The notes: generated from the letters alone by a model not told the origin. A DNA stretch of 64,000 bases from Bacteroidales bacterium (GCA_035647615.1 DASRND010000017.1:1-64000); one strand, 5' to 3'. Counted from the stretch's first letter, positions 17,352 through 27,884 are shown. Program-made: numbers and translations.

Positions 17352-19556
17352 ATGCAACGTGTTTTTCCAATAATATTTTTTTTAACACTGGCTTTAGGCT
17401 GGCCATCTCTGCATGCACAAACTGTAACAGAAGGGCGTCCTAAAATAGGCTTGGTGCTGAGCGGCGGCGGGGCCAAAGGATTTGCACATATCGGCGCCAT
17501 CAAGGTGCTGGTAGAAGCTGGCGTACCCATCGATTATATCGGTGGAACCAGCATGGGCGGCATCATGGGTGGCCTTTTCGCATTGGGATACCACCCCGAC
17601 TCGCTCGAAAAATTAGTGAAAATGCAAAATTGGGAAGCAGTGCTTAGCGATAAAATCCTGCGCCGCAATCTCTCGATGACTGAAAAGGAGGAAGATGACC
17701 AGTACTTTTTTTCGTTACCCTTTCGCAACAAAAAAATAATCCTTCCGAGTGGGCTTGTTGCCGGGCAATCCATCTACAACCTTCTTTCGTACTATGCCAG
17801 TCCGGGTCGTGACATCCAGAACTTCGACAGCCTGTACATCCCGTTTTTGTGCATTGCTGCCGATATCGAAACAGGTGAGAGTGTAACACTCGACCGTGGC
17901 TATCTTCCCGACGCCTTACGCGCCACTATGGCAATTCCGTCCATATTTCCGCCGGTACTTTTGGATGGGCATCTGCTTGTTGACGGTGGCCTTTTTAACA
18001 ATTTTCCGGTAGAGGAAGTTTTAGAAAAAGGTGCCGATATTATAATAGGTATAGATGTTACCATGGAAACACAAAGCAAAGACGAGCTTACTTCGATCAT
18101 CGAAATTCTGGGGCAGTCCTCACGCTTTTTGCGCATGCCGTTACAACGCAAAAACATCGAAAAAACAGACATCTACATCCAGCCTCATCTTGAAGAATAT
18201 AGTACGTCGAGTTTTACCAATGCCGACAGCATCATCCTTCGTGGCGAGCGAGCTACACGCGCAGCATTGCCGGAAATCCTCTCGCTGCTCGACTCGCTCA
18301 GGCAATTTTACGATATGACTCCACACTATGTCCTCGATGCAGCTCCTGTCGACAGTGTCCTCATCAACGAGGTGGTAATAAAAGGTACCCACCACATGTC
18401 GTCGGCTACCGTAAACAAAATAATGAAGGTAGAGGGAGATAAGAAATATTTAACCAGAGATGTCATCCACAGCCTCGACAGATTGTATGGAACACAAAAT
18501 TTTAATCTGATCCACTACCGCTTTGAGCCGACAGAAGATCACGGGCAAAGACTGATGGTTGAGCTGCAGGAAAAAGAGGGTGGTGAGTTTCAGCTCGGAC
18601 TGCATTATGATACCGACTTTAAAGCTGCTTTTCTGATGAACATGACCTTTCGCAACGTTCTAACCAGCGGCGGCAAACTTATGTTTGACCTGGCGTTGGG
18701 CGACAACAATCGCTTTTCGGCCAACTATCTTTACAACCGGGGCAGCAAGCCCGGATTGGGAGTACGCCTCAGCGCAGAAAATTTTAAAACCTATTTGTAC
18801 GTCGACAAAAGGCGCAGTGGCACCTTCAATTTCTCCAATGCACTTTTCGATATTTACTCTCAGGCTACCGTGGCCGATTACACACTTGTTGGCGCCGGCG
18901 TACAATTGGAGTTTTCGGGCATCAAACCCAATGTTTTTTTAATCGATCTGGAGTCGTCCTATGAATTCAACACCAACCTGTTTGCTTTTTTGCAGATAGA
19001 CAATCTCAACCGTGGCACCTATCCTACCAAAGGATTCAGACTTACTGCCGACGTCAAGCTGATTCCCGAGTCGAAAGACAGCCTCGACAACCGTGTGCCG
19101 CCGACCACTTTTCTTGCGGCGCGCTACAACCAGGCCTACACCCTGCTCCCACGGCTGTCGTTACGCACAAGCGCCTATGCCGGAAGCCAGCTCACGGGCG
19201 GCAGAAGCAAATTGTCGCAGTATGACATGTACCTCGGCGGTTTGCGCGAGCGTCAATTCAACGGGATATTTCCTTTTGTAGGACTGGAATTTATGCAAGT
19301 GGCCACCGAAAACACACTCGTGGCGCGCATTGATTTGCAATATGAATTTTATCGCAACTTTTTTCTCATTCCCAAATGGAACATTGGTTTTTATGCTACC
19401 AACATGAAGGATGTTTTTGCGGAGCACAGAGCCATCAATGGGTACGGACTTACGCTGGGTGTAAAGACTCCCATCGGCCCCATAGAATTTACCGTGATGA
19501 GTTCCGATCATCACCATCGTCTGCTGGGCTTTTTTAACCTGGGTTATAATTTTTAA
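17352..19556 (+). CDS. Patatin-like phospholipase with C-terminal Omp85 barrel
   Basis: A 734-residue outer-membrane protein. Residues 1-23 are a signal peptide ending LHAQ. The patatin domain has the oxyanion loop GGGAKG (38-43), the lipase serine GTSMGG (Ser67) and the DGGLFNN dyad motif near 220. A POTRA-like segment follows at about 340-420, then a 16-strand-type Omp85/BamA surface-antigen barrel to the terminal aromatic residue of LGYNF. This is the PlpD/FplA-like architecture (type V secretion-like phospholipase). The start at 17352 gives a clean signal peptide. It is followed 55 bp later by pyrH. Confidence 0.85.
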   Translation: MQRVFPIIFFLTLALGWPSLHAQTVTEGRPKIGLVLSGGGAKGFAHIGAIKVLVEAGVPIDYIGGTSMGGIMGGLFALGYHPDSLEKLVKMQNWEAVLSDKILRRNLSMTEKEEDDQYFFSLPFRNKKIILPSGLVAGQSIYNLLSYYASPGRDIQNFDSLYIPFLCIAADIETGESVTLDRGYLPDALRATMAIPSIFPPVLLDGHLLVDGGLFNNFPVEEVLEKGADIIIGIDVTMETQSKDELTSIIEILGQSSRFLRMPLQRKNIEKTDIYIQPHLEEYSTSSFTNADSIILRGERATRAALPEILSLLDSLRQFYDMTPHYVLDAAPVDSVLINEVVIKGTHHMSSATVNKIMKVEGDKKYLTRDVIHSLDRLYGTQNFNLIHYRFEPTEDHGQRLMVELQEKEGGEFQLGLHYDTDFKAAFLMNMTFRNVLTSGGKLMFDLALGDNNRFSANYLYNRGSKPGLGVRLSAENFKTYLYVDKRRSGTFNFSNALFDIYSQATVADYTLVGAGVQLEFSGIKPNVFLIDLESSYEFNTNLFAFLQIDNLNRGTYPTKGFRLTADVKLIPESKDSLDNRVPPTTFLAARYNQAYTLLPRLSLRTSAYAGSQLTGGRSKLSQYDMYLGGLRERQFNGIFPFVGLEFMQVATENTLVARIDLQYEFYRNFFLIPKWNIGFYATNMKDVFAEHRAINGYGLTLGVKTPIGPIEFTVMSSDHHHRLLGFFNLGYNF

Positions 19557-19611
19557 AAATAAAATCGGTTTTTGTGTTAATGTCAATTAATAAGGAAATC
19601 AAAACTGAAGT

Positions 19612-20322
19612 ATGAAATACAAACGGATACTTTTGAAACTGAGCGGCGAAGCGCTGATGGGCGACCGGCAATACGGCATCGACGCGGCACGGCTGGCGAC
19701 TTACGCCGAAGATATCAAAGCGGCTGTGAGCACCGGAGTACAAATTGCCATCGTCATAGGCGGGGGCAACATCCATCGGGGCGTGCAGGGCGCCAGCGAA
19801 GGAATGGACAGAGTGCAGGGCGACTACATGGGTATGCTGGCCACGGTGATCAACAGCCTGGCGCTGCAAGGAGCATTGCAAAATGTTGGTATCAAATGCC
19901 GGATTACGGGCGGGCTGGCCATCGAGCCCATCGTGGAAGAAACCAGCGGCCAGCGCGTAGCCGAATATCTCGATGCCGGCTACGTAGTATTGATAAGCGG
20001 CGGCACCGGAAATCCTTTTTTCACCACTGACTCGGCTTCAGCGTTACGCGCCATCGAGATGAAAGCAGATGTGATTTTGAAAGGAACCCGTGTAGACGGC
20101 ATTTATACTGCTGATCCTGAAAAACACCCCGACGCAGTAAAATACCAGACGCTGACATTTGACGAGGCTTACGAAAAACAACTGAAAATTATGGACCTCA
20201 CCGCATTCACGCTTTGCCGCGAAAACAATATGCCCATTTTGGTTTTTGATATGAATACTCCCGGCAACCTGCTCAGGGTACTCAACGATCCGGGCATCGG
20301 AACCATCGTAAATAACGGATAG
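19612..20322 (+). CDS. pyrH: UMP kinase
   Basis: A 236-residue amino-acid-kinase-fold enzyme converting UMP to UDP in pyrimidine nucleotide synthesis. It shows KLSGEALMGD near residue 8, GGGNIHRG near 53, the uridine-contacting GTGNPFFTTDSA near 135 and TRVDGIYTADPEK near 160, all characteristic of bacterial PyrH. Length is normal. The gene ends 3 bp before the ATG of the next secreted protein, so the two are probably translated from one message. The usual tsf/frr neighbours are not present. Confidence 0.95.
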   Translation: MKYKRILLKLSGEALMGDRQYGIDAARLATYAEDIKAAVSTGVQIAIVIGGGNIHRGVQGASEGMDRVQGDYMGMLATVINSLALQGALQNVGIKCRITGGLAIEPIVEETSGQRVAEYLDAGYVVLISGGTGNPFFTTDSASALRAIEMKADVILKGTRVDGIYTADPEKHPDAVKYQTLTFDEAYEKQLKIMDLTAFTLCRENNMPILVFDMNTPGNLLRVLNDPGIGTIVNNG

Positions 20323-20325
20323 ATT

Positions 20326-21228
20326 ATGAGGTTCCACGCTGCTGCCTTCCTTTTGCTTTTTCTTCCGTTGCTTTTGCCGGCACAACCCGCCGACAGTCTT
20401 TTCATTGCAAGCGCTCGCGAGTTGTCAGAGGTGATGTATTCCGACACCGCTGACAGCGTGAAGCTGCAACACAACCAGGAACTTGAGCAGTTGGTAGTCG
20501 ATTTTTTATCCACTCCCTTTTTCCCTTCTTTTTCCTTCGACAGTCTTGCTTTTATAAAACATCTTGCGCCCGACGACGGCAGCTTTGCTCTGATCACCTG
20601 GGTGGTGCCGCTAAGCAATCATCTCTGGCAATACGGCGGAATGATACGGAAAAAGGTTGCTAAGGAAAAGGATACCCTTTTTCGGCTACAGCCTATACTC
20701 TGGCAGCCTTCTGCCGACAGCAGTTACAGCTACACGCAGTGGCCGGGGGCGGTTTACCGCAATATTATCAGCCGCAGCCCCAAAGGAAATCCTTTTTACA
20801 CCCTGACGGGCTGGCACGGCGAAGCCGAAGGGCTGGGCGGCCGGGTGATAGAAGCGCTGTGGTTCGACAGCGCCGGAGCGCCCAGGTTTGGCCTTCCGGT
20901 ATTTGTGATGAAGGACGGATCGCAGCAACAACGCGCTTTTTTCAGCTTTACTAATCAGGTGCCTTTCCATCTGGCTTATGAGCTTCAACTGCTGCCGGGC
21001 GAAAAACGAAAGCGCGACCAAATGATCGTCTTCAACCGCTTGGGGGGCAACAGTTCGCAGCTTGGTCAAATGTTTCGCGGTGCTGTTCCGCGTTATGATA
21101 TTTTTGATGCATTTGTGTATTTGGCGGGCAAGTGGGTGTTCCATCAGGATATCGACGCCCGCTCTGACACACGCCATCTGCCCAAATTTGACCCACCTGA
21201 ACAAGGACTTGGAAATCCGAAGAAATAA
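20326..21228 (+). CDS. Secreted protein of unknown function downstream of pyrH
   Basis: A 300-residue protein with a clear signal peptide (hydrophobic residues 5-18, cleavage after LLPAQ). The mature part is rich in aromatic and charged residues, with no cysteine pair, membrane segment or catalytic signature I can name. It resembles uncharacterised Bacteroidota exported proteins; the function is unknown. It starts 3 bp after pyrH, suggesting translational coupling, although a kinase and an exported protein have no obvious shared role. Confidence 0.7.
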   Translation: MRFHAAAFLLLFLPLLLPAQPADSLFIASARELSEVMYSDTADSVKLQHNQELEQLVVDFLSTPFFPSFSFDSLAFIKHLAPDDGSFALITWVVPLSNHLWQYGGMIRKKVAKEKDTLFRLQPILWQPSADSSYSYTQWPGAVYRNIISRSPKGNPFYTLTGWHGEAEGLGGRVIEALWFDSAGAPRFGLPVFVMKDGSQQQRAFFSFTNQVPFHLAYELQLLPGEKRKRDQMIVFNRLGGNSSQLGQMFRGAVPRYDIFDAFVYLAGKWVFHQDIDARSDTRHLPKFDPPEQGLGNPKK

Positions 21229-21245
21229 TTAGTTGTGAGAAAAAA

Positions 21246-21302
21246 GTTCCAAATGACAAAAGCCATCCGCCAGTAGTCGGAGTAAACAATCACCAAATAA
21301 AT
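21246..21302. repeat. Right arm of a 4-kb-spaced inverted repeat
   Basis: Reverse-complement copy of 17221-17276; the 27-nt core 21266-21292 is exact. The two arms enclose the patatin, pyrH and secreted-protein genes. Confidence 0.7.
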
Positions 21303-21423
21303 TCCATTTTTCAATTATCAAAACTTCCTCCTTTGGAAAGGTTTGTTTTTTGATTTTTTGAATTTAAAACAAAAATCGCTTTTCCCATTCACCAACCCCT
21401 TTTATTAATACCAAAAACAAATT

Positions 21424-22077
21424 ATGTCGCAACAAACCTACAAGGCAACCGATCCGGCATACGAAGAATATGCCACCGCGCACACCACCGCGGAGAGCAC
21501 ACTCCTGCAAAGGCTTTACCGCGAATCAGCGCTGAAAACCAATTACCCAAACATGCTCTCAGGACACTTGCAGGGTCAGTTTCTGAGAATGATCAGCCAG
21601 ATGCTGCGCCCAAAAAGAATTCTCGAAATTGGAACTTTTACGGGCTACGCAACCATCAACCTGGCAATGGGGCTGGCCGATGAGGGAAAAATTCACACCA
21701 TCGACAGCAACGAAGAATCTGTGGAAGTAGGTCGCCCCTATTTTGAAGCTGCCGGCCTGCACAACAAAATCGTGACACATATCGGCAACGCAACCGAAGT
21801 TTTAAAAATACTTGACAAATCTTTTGATCTGATATTTATCGATGCCGACAAAGAAAACTACCTCATCTACTATCAGATGCTCATCGACGAGCTGCCATCG
21901 GGTGCAATAATCTTAGCCGATAATGTGCTTTGGTATGGCAAAGTGCTGGATCCCGTCCACGCCGACAAAGAAACCGAGGGCATCCTCCGTTTCAATAAAT
22001 ATGTGCAGCAGGACGAACGGGTGGAAAACATAATCATCCCGATGCGCGACGGACTGATGATGGTGAGGAAAAAGTAA
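21424..22077 (+). CDS. SAM-dependent O-methyltransferase (COMT-like family 3)
   Basis: A 217-residue class I methyltransferase. Motif I is ILEIGTFTGYATINLA near residue 66, the acidic SAM-binding strand is HTIDSNEE near 96, and FIDADKENY near 138 is the metal/catalytic aspartate motif of the cation-dependent caffeoyl-CoA/catechol O-methyltransferase family (Methyltransf_3). The likely substrate is a small catechol-like hydroxyl compound, but none is indicated by the neighbours. It is a single gene between the secreted unknown and coaD. Confidence 0.85.
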   Translation: MSQQTYKATDPAYEEYATAHTTAESTLLQRLYRESALKTNYPNMLSGHLQGQFLRMISQMLRPKRILEIGTFTGYATINLAMGLADEGKIHTIDSNEESVEVGRPYFEAAGLHNKIVTHIGNATEVLKILDKSFDLIFIDADKENYLIYYQMLIDELPSGAIILADNVLWYGKVLDPVHADKETEGILRFNKYVQQDERVENIIIPMRDGLMMVRKK

Positions 22078-22145
22078 AGACGCTTGGCTCAGAATTGAGT
22101 AGATGGTAAAAGAGTAGTTAGTAAGTAGAATCAGCTCTTCGCGCC

Positions 22146-22184
22146 ATGCACTTTGCGCCTTGCTCTATGCACTTTGCGCCTTGC
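22146..22184. repeat. Two direct 18-bp repeats upstream of coaD
   Basis: ATGCACTTTGCGCCTTGC occurs at 22146-22163 and 22167-22184. Related words appear near 27140 on the other strand. It looks like short dispersed intergenic sequence. Confidence 0.5.
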
Positions 22185-22213
22185 GAACATTACCGCGATT
22201 AGTTTTACTTTTG
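22181..22213 (+). promoter_or_regulatory. Bacteroidota promoter of coaD
   Basis: TTG at 22181 and TACTTTTG at 22206-22213, separated by 22 bp, fit the -33/-7 consensus; the ATG follows 12 bp later. Confidence 0.55.
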
Positions 22214-22225
22214 CAAAAAAACATT

Positions 22226-22690
22226 ATGTCACGAATTGCCATTTTTCCGGGGTCGTTTGATCCAATCACGCGCGGGCACGAAAATATTATAATACGCTCC
22301 CTGCCACTGTTCGACAAGATTATCATTGCCATTGGCAGCAACCAGGACAAGAAAAATTACTTCTCGGTGGAAGAGCGGACAGGCTTTATCCGGAAAGTTT
22401 TTGCCGACTACCCGCAGGTATCCATCGACACCTACAAGGGGCTAACGGTAAATTACTGCCGCGAGGTGGGAGCACAATACATCCTGCGCGGGCTGCGCAC
22501 TTCAGCCGACTTCGAGTTTGAACGCTCCATAGCACAAGTCAACAAAAAAATGTATCCGGCCATCGAAACCGTTTTCTTGCTCACCCTGCCCGAATATACG
22601 GCCATCAACAGCTCGGTGGTGCGCGACATCCTGATCCATGGCGGCGATCCGTCTCTTTTTATTCCGGATGGATTATCAATCTCCAGATAA
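22226..22690 (+). CDS. coaD: Phosphopantetheine adenylyltransferase
   Basis: A 154-residue nucleotidyltransferase making dephospho-CoA from 4'-phosphopantetheine and ATP. It has PGSFDPITRGHENI near residue 8 (the (T/H)xGH motif), the pantetheine-loop lysine region and RGLRTSADFEFE near 90, and ends with the ISSxVVRDI-like INSSVVRDI. The ATG at 22226 is supported by the family N-terminus and the promoter just upstream; the longer frame from 22160 would begin inside a repeat. Confidence 0.93.
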   Translation: MSRIAIFPGSFDPITRGHENIIIRSLPLFDKIIIAIGSNQDKKNYFSVEERTGFIRKVFADYPQVSIDTYKGLTVNYCREVGAQYILRGLRTSADFEFERSIAQVNKKMYPAIETVFLLTLPEYTAINSSVVRDILIHGGDPSLFIPDGLSISR

Positions 22691-22919
22691 TCGCTGGTTG
22701 GCTGCAAGGAAAAAATCAACATTAATTTTTTTATAAAAAAAACAGGCACAGCCTGTAAAAATAAACAGGACGAAACTAAGTTCGTTCAAACCTTTGATAA
22801 TTCTTACCAACAAACTCCAATTGCCTAAGCATATCGTAGCTTTGAAGTTTCTGATTTGAAAAATTATTGGTATTTTGATTTCTGTCATTCTAGAATATGC
22901 TTTATGGAGCTTTGTATGG

Positions 22920-22951
22920 TTGCCGGTATTTTACGAATTCCATTACTTTTG
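22920..22951 (+). promoter_or_regulatory. Bacteroidota promoter of secA
   Basis: TTG at 22920-22922 and TACTTTTG at 22944-22951 with a 21-bp spacer. It leaves a ~100-nt AT-rich leader before the secA ATG. In the 366-bp gap before secA nothing else was recognised except a short ACAGGC/GCCTGT hairpin near 22742-22756. Confidence 0.55.
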
Positions 22952-23056
22952 CCGTTAGTTTTTATGCCACTATGGCAATAATTTATGATCCTGAACCATA
23001 ATATTCGAAAGGCATAGTTGTTGAATTAGATTCCTATTCTAAAAAAAATTGTTTTT

Positions 23057-26000
23057 ATGTTTAAAACTGTTCTGAAAAAACTTGTTGGCAGTAAGGCCGA
23101 TCGCGATCTTAAAACCCTCAATCCTGTTCTTGCCCAAACGCTGAAGGCTTACGAAACCATCAAGGAATTATCTACCGACGAACTGCGCGCCAAGACCGAT
23201 GAGTTTAAAGCACGCATCACTGAATATATCCAGCCGGAAACTGACCAAATCGTTGAACTGAAGTTGCAGATCGAAAACGACCCCGACATGGACGTGGACC
23301 ACAAAGAAAAGATTTACGAAGAGATCGATAAACTGGAAACCGCCAGCTACGAGAAGACGCAGGAAGTCCTCAATCAGATTTTGCCCGAAGCCTTTTCGGT
23401 GATGAAAGAAACTGCACGCCGTTTCAAAGAAAATGAAACTGTAGAAGTAACGGCAACGCAGATGGACCGTGACCTGGCAGCCCGATACGATCATGTAAAC
23501 ATCGTCGACAACAAAGCCTATTTCGACAACAAGTGGATGGCCGGTGGTAATATGATAAAGTGGGACATGGTGCACTACGACGTGCAACTTATCGGCGGCG
23601 TTGTGCTACACGATGGAAAAATTGCCGAGATGGCTACCGGCGAAGGTAAAACATTGGTGGCAACATTGCCCGTTTACCTCAACGCGCTGCCTGGCAAAGG
23701 CGTTCACATTGTAACCGTAAACGACTATCTGGCCAAGCGCGACAGCGAATGGATGGGTATGCTCTTTATGTTTCACGGCCTCACGGTAGACTGTATCGAC
23801 CGCCACGAACCAAACAGCGAGGCTCGCCGGCATGCCTACAACTGCGACATCACCTATGGCACCAACAATGAGTTTGGCTTCGACTACCTCCGCGACAATA
23901 TGACCAGTAATCCCGAAGAGATGGTGCAGCGCCCCCACAATTACACCATCGTGGACGAGGTAGACTCGGTATTAATCGACGACGCGCGCACGCCGCTTAT
24001 CATCTCCGGCCCAACACCCAGAGGCGAAAACCAGTTGTTCGAAGAATTGCGTCCCAACGTGGAGAAATTACACAACGCTCAACGCTCGCTGGTTACCAAA
24101 ATATTGGCGGAAGCCAAACAACTCCTCGATGGCGACGACGTAAGTGAAGATAATAAGAAAAAAGGAGGAGAGCTGCTTCTTAGAGCCCATCATGGACTTC
24201 CCAAAAATAAGGCGCTCATCAAGTTCCTGAGCGAATCCGGCATGAAATCGCTGATGATCAAGACCGAGAACTTTTACATGCAGGAGCAAAGTAAGCACAT
24301 GCACATCATCAACGATCCGCTTTATTTTATAATAGAAGAACAAAACAACAGCATCGAGCTTACCGAAAAGGGCATCGATTTGCTGAGCAGCTCCTACAAC
24401 GATAACAATTTCTTTGTTCTGCCCGACCTGGGATCGGAGCTTGCTGAGATGGACAAGGAAAACCTTCCTGAAGAAGAAAAATCAAAACGCAAAAGCGAGC
24501 TCACCAACGAGTTTTCGATCAAGTCGGAACGCGTGCACTCAGTAAACCAACTGCTGCGCGCCTATTCACTTTTCGAGAAAGATGTGGAGTACATCATCGT
24601 AGATAATAAGGTGAAGATTGTGGATGAGCAAACGGGCCGTATCATGGAGGGGCGCCGCTACTCCGACGGATTGCATCAGGCGCTCGAAGCCAAGGAAGAT
24701 GTAAAAATAGAAGCGGCTACGCAAACCTACGCTACCATTACCCTGCAGAACTACTTCCGCATGTACAGGAAACTTGCCGGGATGACCGGTACCGCCGAAA
24801 CGGAAGCCGGCGAGCTATGGGATATCTATAAACTCGACGTGGTGGTGATTCCTACCAACCGTCCCATCACCCGCGACGACCGCGAAGACGAGGTGTACAA
24901 AACCAAAGGTGAAAAATACAATGCGGTGATCGAAGAGATAGCGCGGCTGGTAGAACAAGGAAGGCCTTCGCTGGTAGGAACTACCTCGGTAGAAACATCT
25001 GAACTGCTGAGCCGCATGTTGCAACGCCGCAAGATTCCGCACAATATCCTCAACGCTAAGCTGCACCAAAAAGAGGCCGACATTGTGGCCGAAGCCGGAC
25101 AAGCCGGTAAAGTGACCATTGCTACCAACATGGCAGGTCGTGGTACCGACATCAAACTGGGCAAAAGTGTAAAAGACTCCGGCGGACTGGCCATCATCGG
25201 CACCGAACGCCATGAGTCGCGCCGCGTCGACCGCCAGTTGCGTGGTCGTGCCGGACGTCAGGGCGACCCTGGCAGTTCCCAGTTTTTCGTGTCGCTCGAA
25301 GACGACCTGATGCGTATGTTTGGAAGCGAACGGATCTCAAAAATTATGGACCGTCTGGGCATCGACAAAGGTGAGATGATCCAGCACTCGATGATCAGCA
25401 AAAGCATAGAGCGGGCACAGAAAAAAGTAGAAGAAAACAACTTCGGCATCCGTAAACGATTGCTCGAATACGACGACGTAATGAACGTACAGCGCGAGGT
25501 GATCTACAAACAACGACGCCATGCCCTTTACGGGGAAAGACTGGCTGTAGACATTTCCAACATGATGTACGACCTGAGCGACCAGATCGTGGCCGACTAC
25601 ACCGAAATCGGCGACTTCGAGGGATTCCGCCTGGAAGTGCTCAAAGATATGGCGCTCAACGTGCCCATCAGCGAGAAAGATTTCCTGGAATCATCAAAAG
25701 AGAACCTTACCAACCAGCTCTTCGACCATGTGTTCGCTGCTTACCGCAACAAGATGAAGCTCATCGCCGAGAAGGCTAATCCGGTTATCAGACAGGTATA
25801 TGAAAACGAATCGCGTTACGAAAACATTGCCATTCCCATCACCGACGGTATCCGCCAGCGTCAGGCTGTGGCCAATCTAAAGAAAGCCTATGAGAATGGC
25901 GGCCGCGAGATAACACTAGCTATCGAGAAAAGTATTGTGCTGTCGTTTATCGACGACGCCTGGAAAGAACACCTTCGCGAGATGGACGACCTGAAGCAAA

Positions 26001-26362
26001 GCGTGCAAAACGTTACTTACGAGCAAAAAGACCCGCTGCTGATCTACAAGCTGGAATCCTTCGAGCTGTTTAAAGGAATGGTACAACGAACCAACCGTGC
26101 AATCATTTCCTTTTTGATAAAAGCCCACCTGCCCATACAGGAACCGTCCAACGTGCGCGAGGCTCAAATGCCACGCCGTGCCGACCGCCGGCGCCTACAG
26201 GAAGGTCGCGACGACCTGCTCTCGCAATCGCACAGCAACACACAGCAAAAGCAAAAACCACAGCCTGTAAAAGTGGAGAAAAAGGTAGGCCGCAACGAAC
26301 CCTGCCCCTGTGGCAGCGGCAAGAAATTCAAAAATTGCCATGGAAGAGGCGGCTCCGTTTAA
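23057..26362 (+). CDS. secA: Preprotein translocase ATPase SecA
   Basis: A 1101-residue SecA motor that drives export through SecYEG. Walker A is GEGKT (residues 196-200), the DEAD-box Walker B motif reads VDEVDS, and helicase motifs include [14 protein letters not shown] and [13 protein letters not shown]. The C-terminal zinc SEC-C motif [14 protein letters not shown] is intact at the end. The protein is longer than E. coli SecA because of an enlarged region between the N-terminal helicase motifs and insertions around residue 330-480, common in Bacteroidota. It is the only gene of its unit. Confidence 0.96.
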   Translation: MFKTVLKKLVGSKADRDLKTLNPVLAQTLKAYETIKELSTDELRAKTDEFKARITEYIQPETDQIVELKLQIENDPDMDVDHKEKIYEEIDKLETASYEKTQEVLNQILPEAFSVMKETARRFKENETVEVTATQMDRDLAARYDHVNIVDNKAYFDNKWMAGGNMIKWDMVHYDVQLIGGVVLHDGKIAEMATGEGKTLVATLPVYLNALPGKGVHIVTVNDYLAKRDSEWMGMLFMFHGLTVDCIDRHEPNSEARRHAYNCDITYGTNNEFGFDYLRDNMTSNPEEMVQRPHNYTIVDEVDSVLIDDARTPLIISGPTPRGENQLFEELRPNVEKLHNAQRSLVTKILAEAKQLLDGDDVSEDNKKKGGELLLRAHHGLPKNKALIKFLSESGMKSLMIKTENFYMQEQSKHMHIINDPLYFIIEEQNNSIELTEKGIDLLSSSYNDNNFFVLPDLGSELAEMDKENLPEEEKSKRKSELTNEFSIKSERVHSVNQLLRAYSLFEKDVEYIIVDNKVKIVDEQTGRIMEGRRYSDGLHQALEAKEDVKIEAATQTYATITLQNYFRMYRKLAGMTGTAETEAGELWDIYKLDVVVIPTNRPITRDDREDEVYKTKGEKYNAVIEEIARLVEQGRPSLVGTTSVETSELLSRMLQRRKIPHNILNAKLHQKEADIVAEAGQAGKVTIATNMAGRGTDIKLGKSVKDSGGLAIIGTERHESRRVDRQLRGRAGRQGDPGSSQFFVSLEDDLMRMFGSERISKIMDRLGIDKGEMIQHSMISKSIERAQKKVEENNFGIRKRLLEYDDVMNVQREVIYKQRRHALYGERLAVDISNMMYDLSDQIVADYTEIGDFEGFRLEVLKDMALNVPISEKDFLESSKENLTNQLFDHVFAAYRNKMKLIAEKANPVIRQVYENESRYENIAIPITDGIRQRQAVANLKKAYENGGREITLAIEKSIVLSFIDDAWKEHLREMDDLKQSVQNVTYEQKDPLLIYKLESFELFKGMVQRTNRAIISFLIKAHLPIQEPSNVREAQMPRRADRRRLQEGRDDLLSQSHSNTQQKQKPQPVKVEKKVGRNEPCPCGSGKKFKNCHGRGGSV

Positions 26363-26524
26363 GAGGATTCTTTTCTTTTTAAAGCTTTTTATTATCACAA
26401 ATCAAAATCGTGACCAGGAGATTATTTCCTGAAAGAGGATGTTACGGGCAGCACAATACTTCCTGAACAGCTTATTGGTTAGCTTGTGCATAAAGCTGAT
26501 AGGGCTGGCGAAAAAAGTTTTAAA

Positions 26525-26532
26525 TATCTTTG
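26525..26532 (+). promoter_or_regulatory. -7 element for the GNAT gene
   Basis: TATCTTTG matches TAnnTTTG, 56 bp before the ATG at 26588. This supports that start over the in-frame start at 26486, which lies upstream of the element. Confidence 0.45.
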
Positions 26533-26587
26533 CCACCCAAAAAATACTCGGTGTAGTATTTTATTTCTGTGTAAATCCTGGATTTTG

Positions 26588-27130
26588 ATGATTGACACCA
26601 TTAAAGTAAAAAAGAACCTCTATCTGCGCCGTATCAGCCACCACGATGCGTACGAGGTTTTCGATCTCATCGACAATAACCGCCTGCATCTGAGCGAATG
26701 GCTTCCCTTTATCGATATGACCACAAGCGTGGAAAGCACCCATGCTTTTATCGATCAGGTGCAAAAAGAATATTCGCGTGAGGTAGTTTTTACGATCTGT
26801 TTTGGCGACGAAATTTGCGGACTCATCGGCCTCAATGATATCGACATGCAAAACCGAAAAGTCGAAATCGGTTATTGGATAACACGCCATGTTCAGGGCA
26901 AAGGCATCGTAACAGAATCGACCAACGCTTTGATTGAACGGGTTTTTTACCAAATGAACTTTAACCGTGTCCAGATAAAATGTGCAGTCGGCAATATCCG
27001 CAGCAGCAATATCCCAAAACGACTTGGCTTTAAACTGGAAGGAATAGAGCGACAAGGCGAGCGACACAAAGATGGCTACTTCGACCTGGAAGTTTATGCT
27101 ATGCTCAGGGCTGAATGGGTGAAGCGCTAA
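26588..27130 (+). CDS. RimL/RimJ-like GNAT N-acetyltransferase
   Basis: A 180-residue GNAT. It begins with the family strand LYLRRISHHDAYEVFDLID, has the acceptor region HLSEWLPFI, and the acetyl-CoA segment VEIGYWITRHVQGKGIVTESTNALI, with GFKLEGIERQGERHKDGYFDLEVYAML at the end as in ribosomal-protein serine/alanine acetyltransferases. The expected reaction is N-terminal acetylation of a ribosomal protein or a related small substrate; which one cannot be told. It is monocistronic. Confidence 0.8.
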   Translation: MIDTIKVKKNLYLRRISHHDAYEVFDLIDNNRLHLSEWLPFIDMTTSVESTHAFIDQVQKEYSREVVFTICFGDEICGLIGLNDIDMQNRKVEIGYWITRHVQGKGIVTESTNALIERVFYQMNFNRVQIKCAVGNIRSSNIPKRLGFKLEGIERQGERHKDGYFDLEVYAMLRAEWVKR

Positions 27131-27264
27131 GCGCGGGGTGCATAGAGCATGGCGCGAAGAAGATCGCAAGGATTCTTTTTTAAAACTTACATGGTAATTC
27201 TTGCCTCATAAAATGATAAATTTTAGGTGCCCTTATCCGTTATTCATCGAGTGAATAAAAAACA

Positions 27265-27272
27265 TATTTTTG
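27265..27272 (+). promoter_or_regulatory. -7 element for hicBA
   Basis: TATTTTTG, 22 bp before the hicB ATG, fits TAnnTTTG. No -33 TTG at standard spacing. Confidence 0.45.
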
Positions 27273-27294
27273 TGATAAATTAAAACTAATCATC

Positions 27295-27501
27295 ATGAGA
27301 GAAGTAATTCTTTACCCCGGATTGGACAAATTCTGGGTTGCAGAATGCCCAAGCCTTCCTGGTTGCATCAGCCAGGGCGAGACCAAAAAAATTGCCATTA
27401 CTAATATTAAAGAGGCCATAAAGATTTACATCGAAGCACTTGAAGAAGACAACCTACCTGTACCTGAAGAAAACTTCAACACTATAGTGCTGGCGGTATG
27501 A
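27295..27501 (+). CDS. hicB: HicB-family antitoxin
   Basis: A 68-residue HicB/UPF0150 partial RNase-H fold protein (EVILYPGLDKFWVAECPSLPGCISQG...), with the typical AxxNIKEAI helix. It lacks the C-terminal DNA-binding domain carried by longer HicB proteins, like many short forms. It should neutralise the HicA toxin encoded immediately downstream, whose ATG overlaps its last codons by 4 bp. Antitoxin-first order is common in this family. Confidence 0.82.
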   Translation: MREVILYPGLDKFWVAECPSLPGCISQGETKKIAITNIKEAIKIYIEALEEDNLPVPEENFNTIVLAV

Positions 27502-27719
27502 CAAGCCTGCCAAATATTTCCGGGCAGGAGTGTATAAAAGCACTCCAAAAGGCTGGTTTTTATTTCAAGCGTCAAACCGGCAGCCATCTTGTCCTTCGTC
27601 GTGATAATCCTTTTGCGCAACTCATTGTTCCCAATCATAAACAATTGGATCGTGGGACTCTCAGGGCAATTATTCGTCAGGCTGATTTGAGTGTAAAAGA
27701 CTTTGTTGATTTGTTGTAA
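27498..27719 (+). CDS. hicA: HicA-family mRNA interferase toxin
   Basis: A 73-residue YcfA/HicA double-stranded-RNA-binding-fold toxin. The catalytic histidine sits in TGSHLVLRR near residue 31 and the C-terminal helix (GTLRAIIRQADLS) is canonical. HicA toxins cleave mRNA during growth arrest. The ATGA overlap with hicB indicates co-translation. The pair appears intact. Confidence 0.85.
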   Translation: MTSLPNISGQECIKALQKAGFYFKRQTGSHLVLRRDNPFAQLIVPNHKQLDRGTLRAIIRQADLSVKDFVDLL

Positions 27720-27852
27720 AACAAGGAATTTATAGATCCGAACAAGGATTAAATCATTTTGTCCTCAAAAAAAATAAGTCCCAAATAAATTTCTTTCAAC
27801 TTTTCAACCCTCCAACTTAGCACATCGTTTCGGTTATTTTCTAAAGTTTCAT

Positions 27853-27860
27853 TACCTTTG
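27853..27860 (+). promoter_or_regulatory. -7 element for amrS
   Basis: TACCTTTG, 25 bp before the ATG at 27885, fits TAnnTTTG. Confidence 0.45.
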
Positions 27861-27884
27861 AGGAATCAATAAAATCACTACGAA

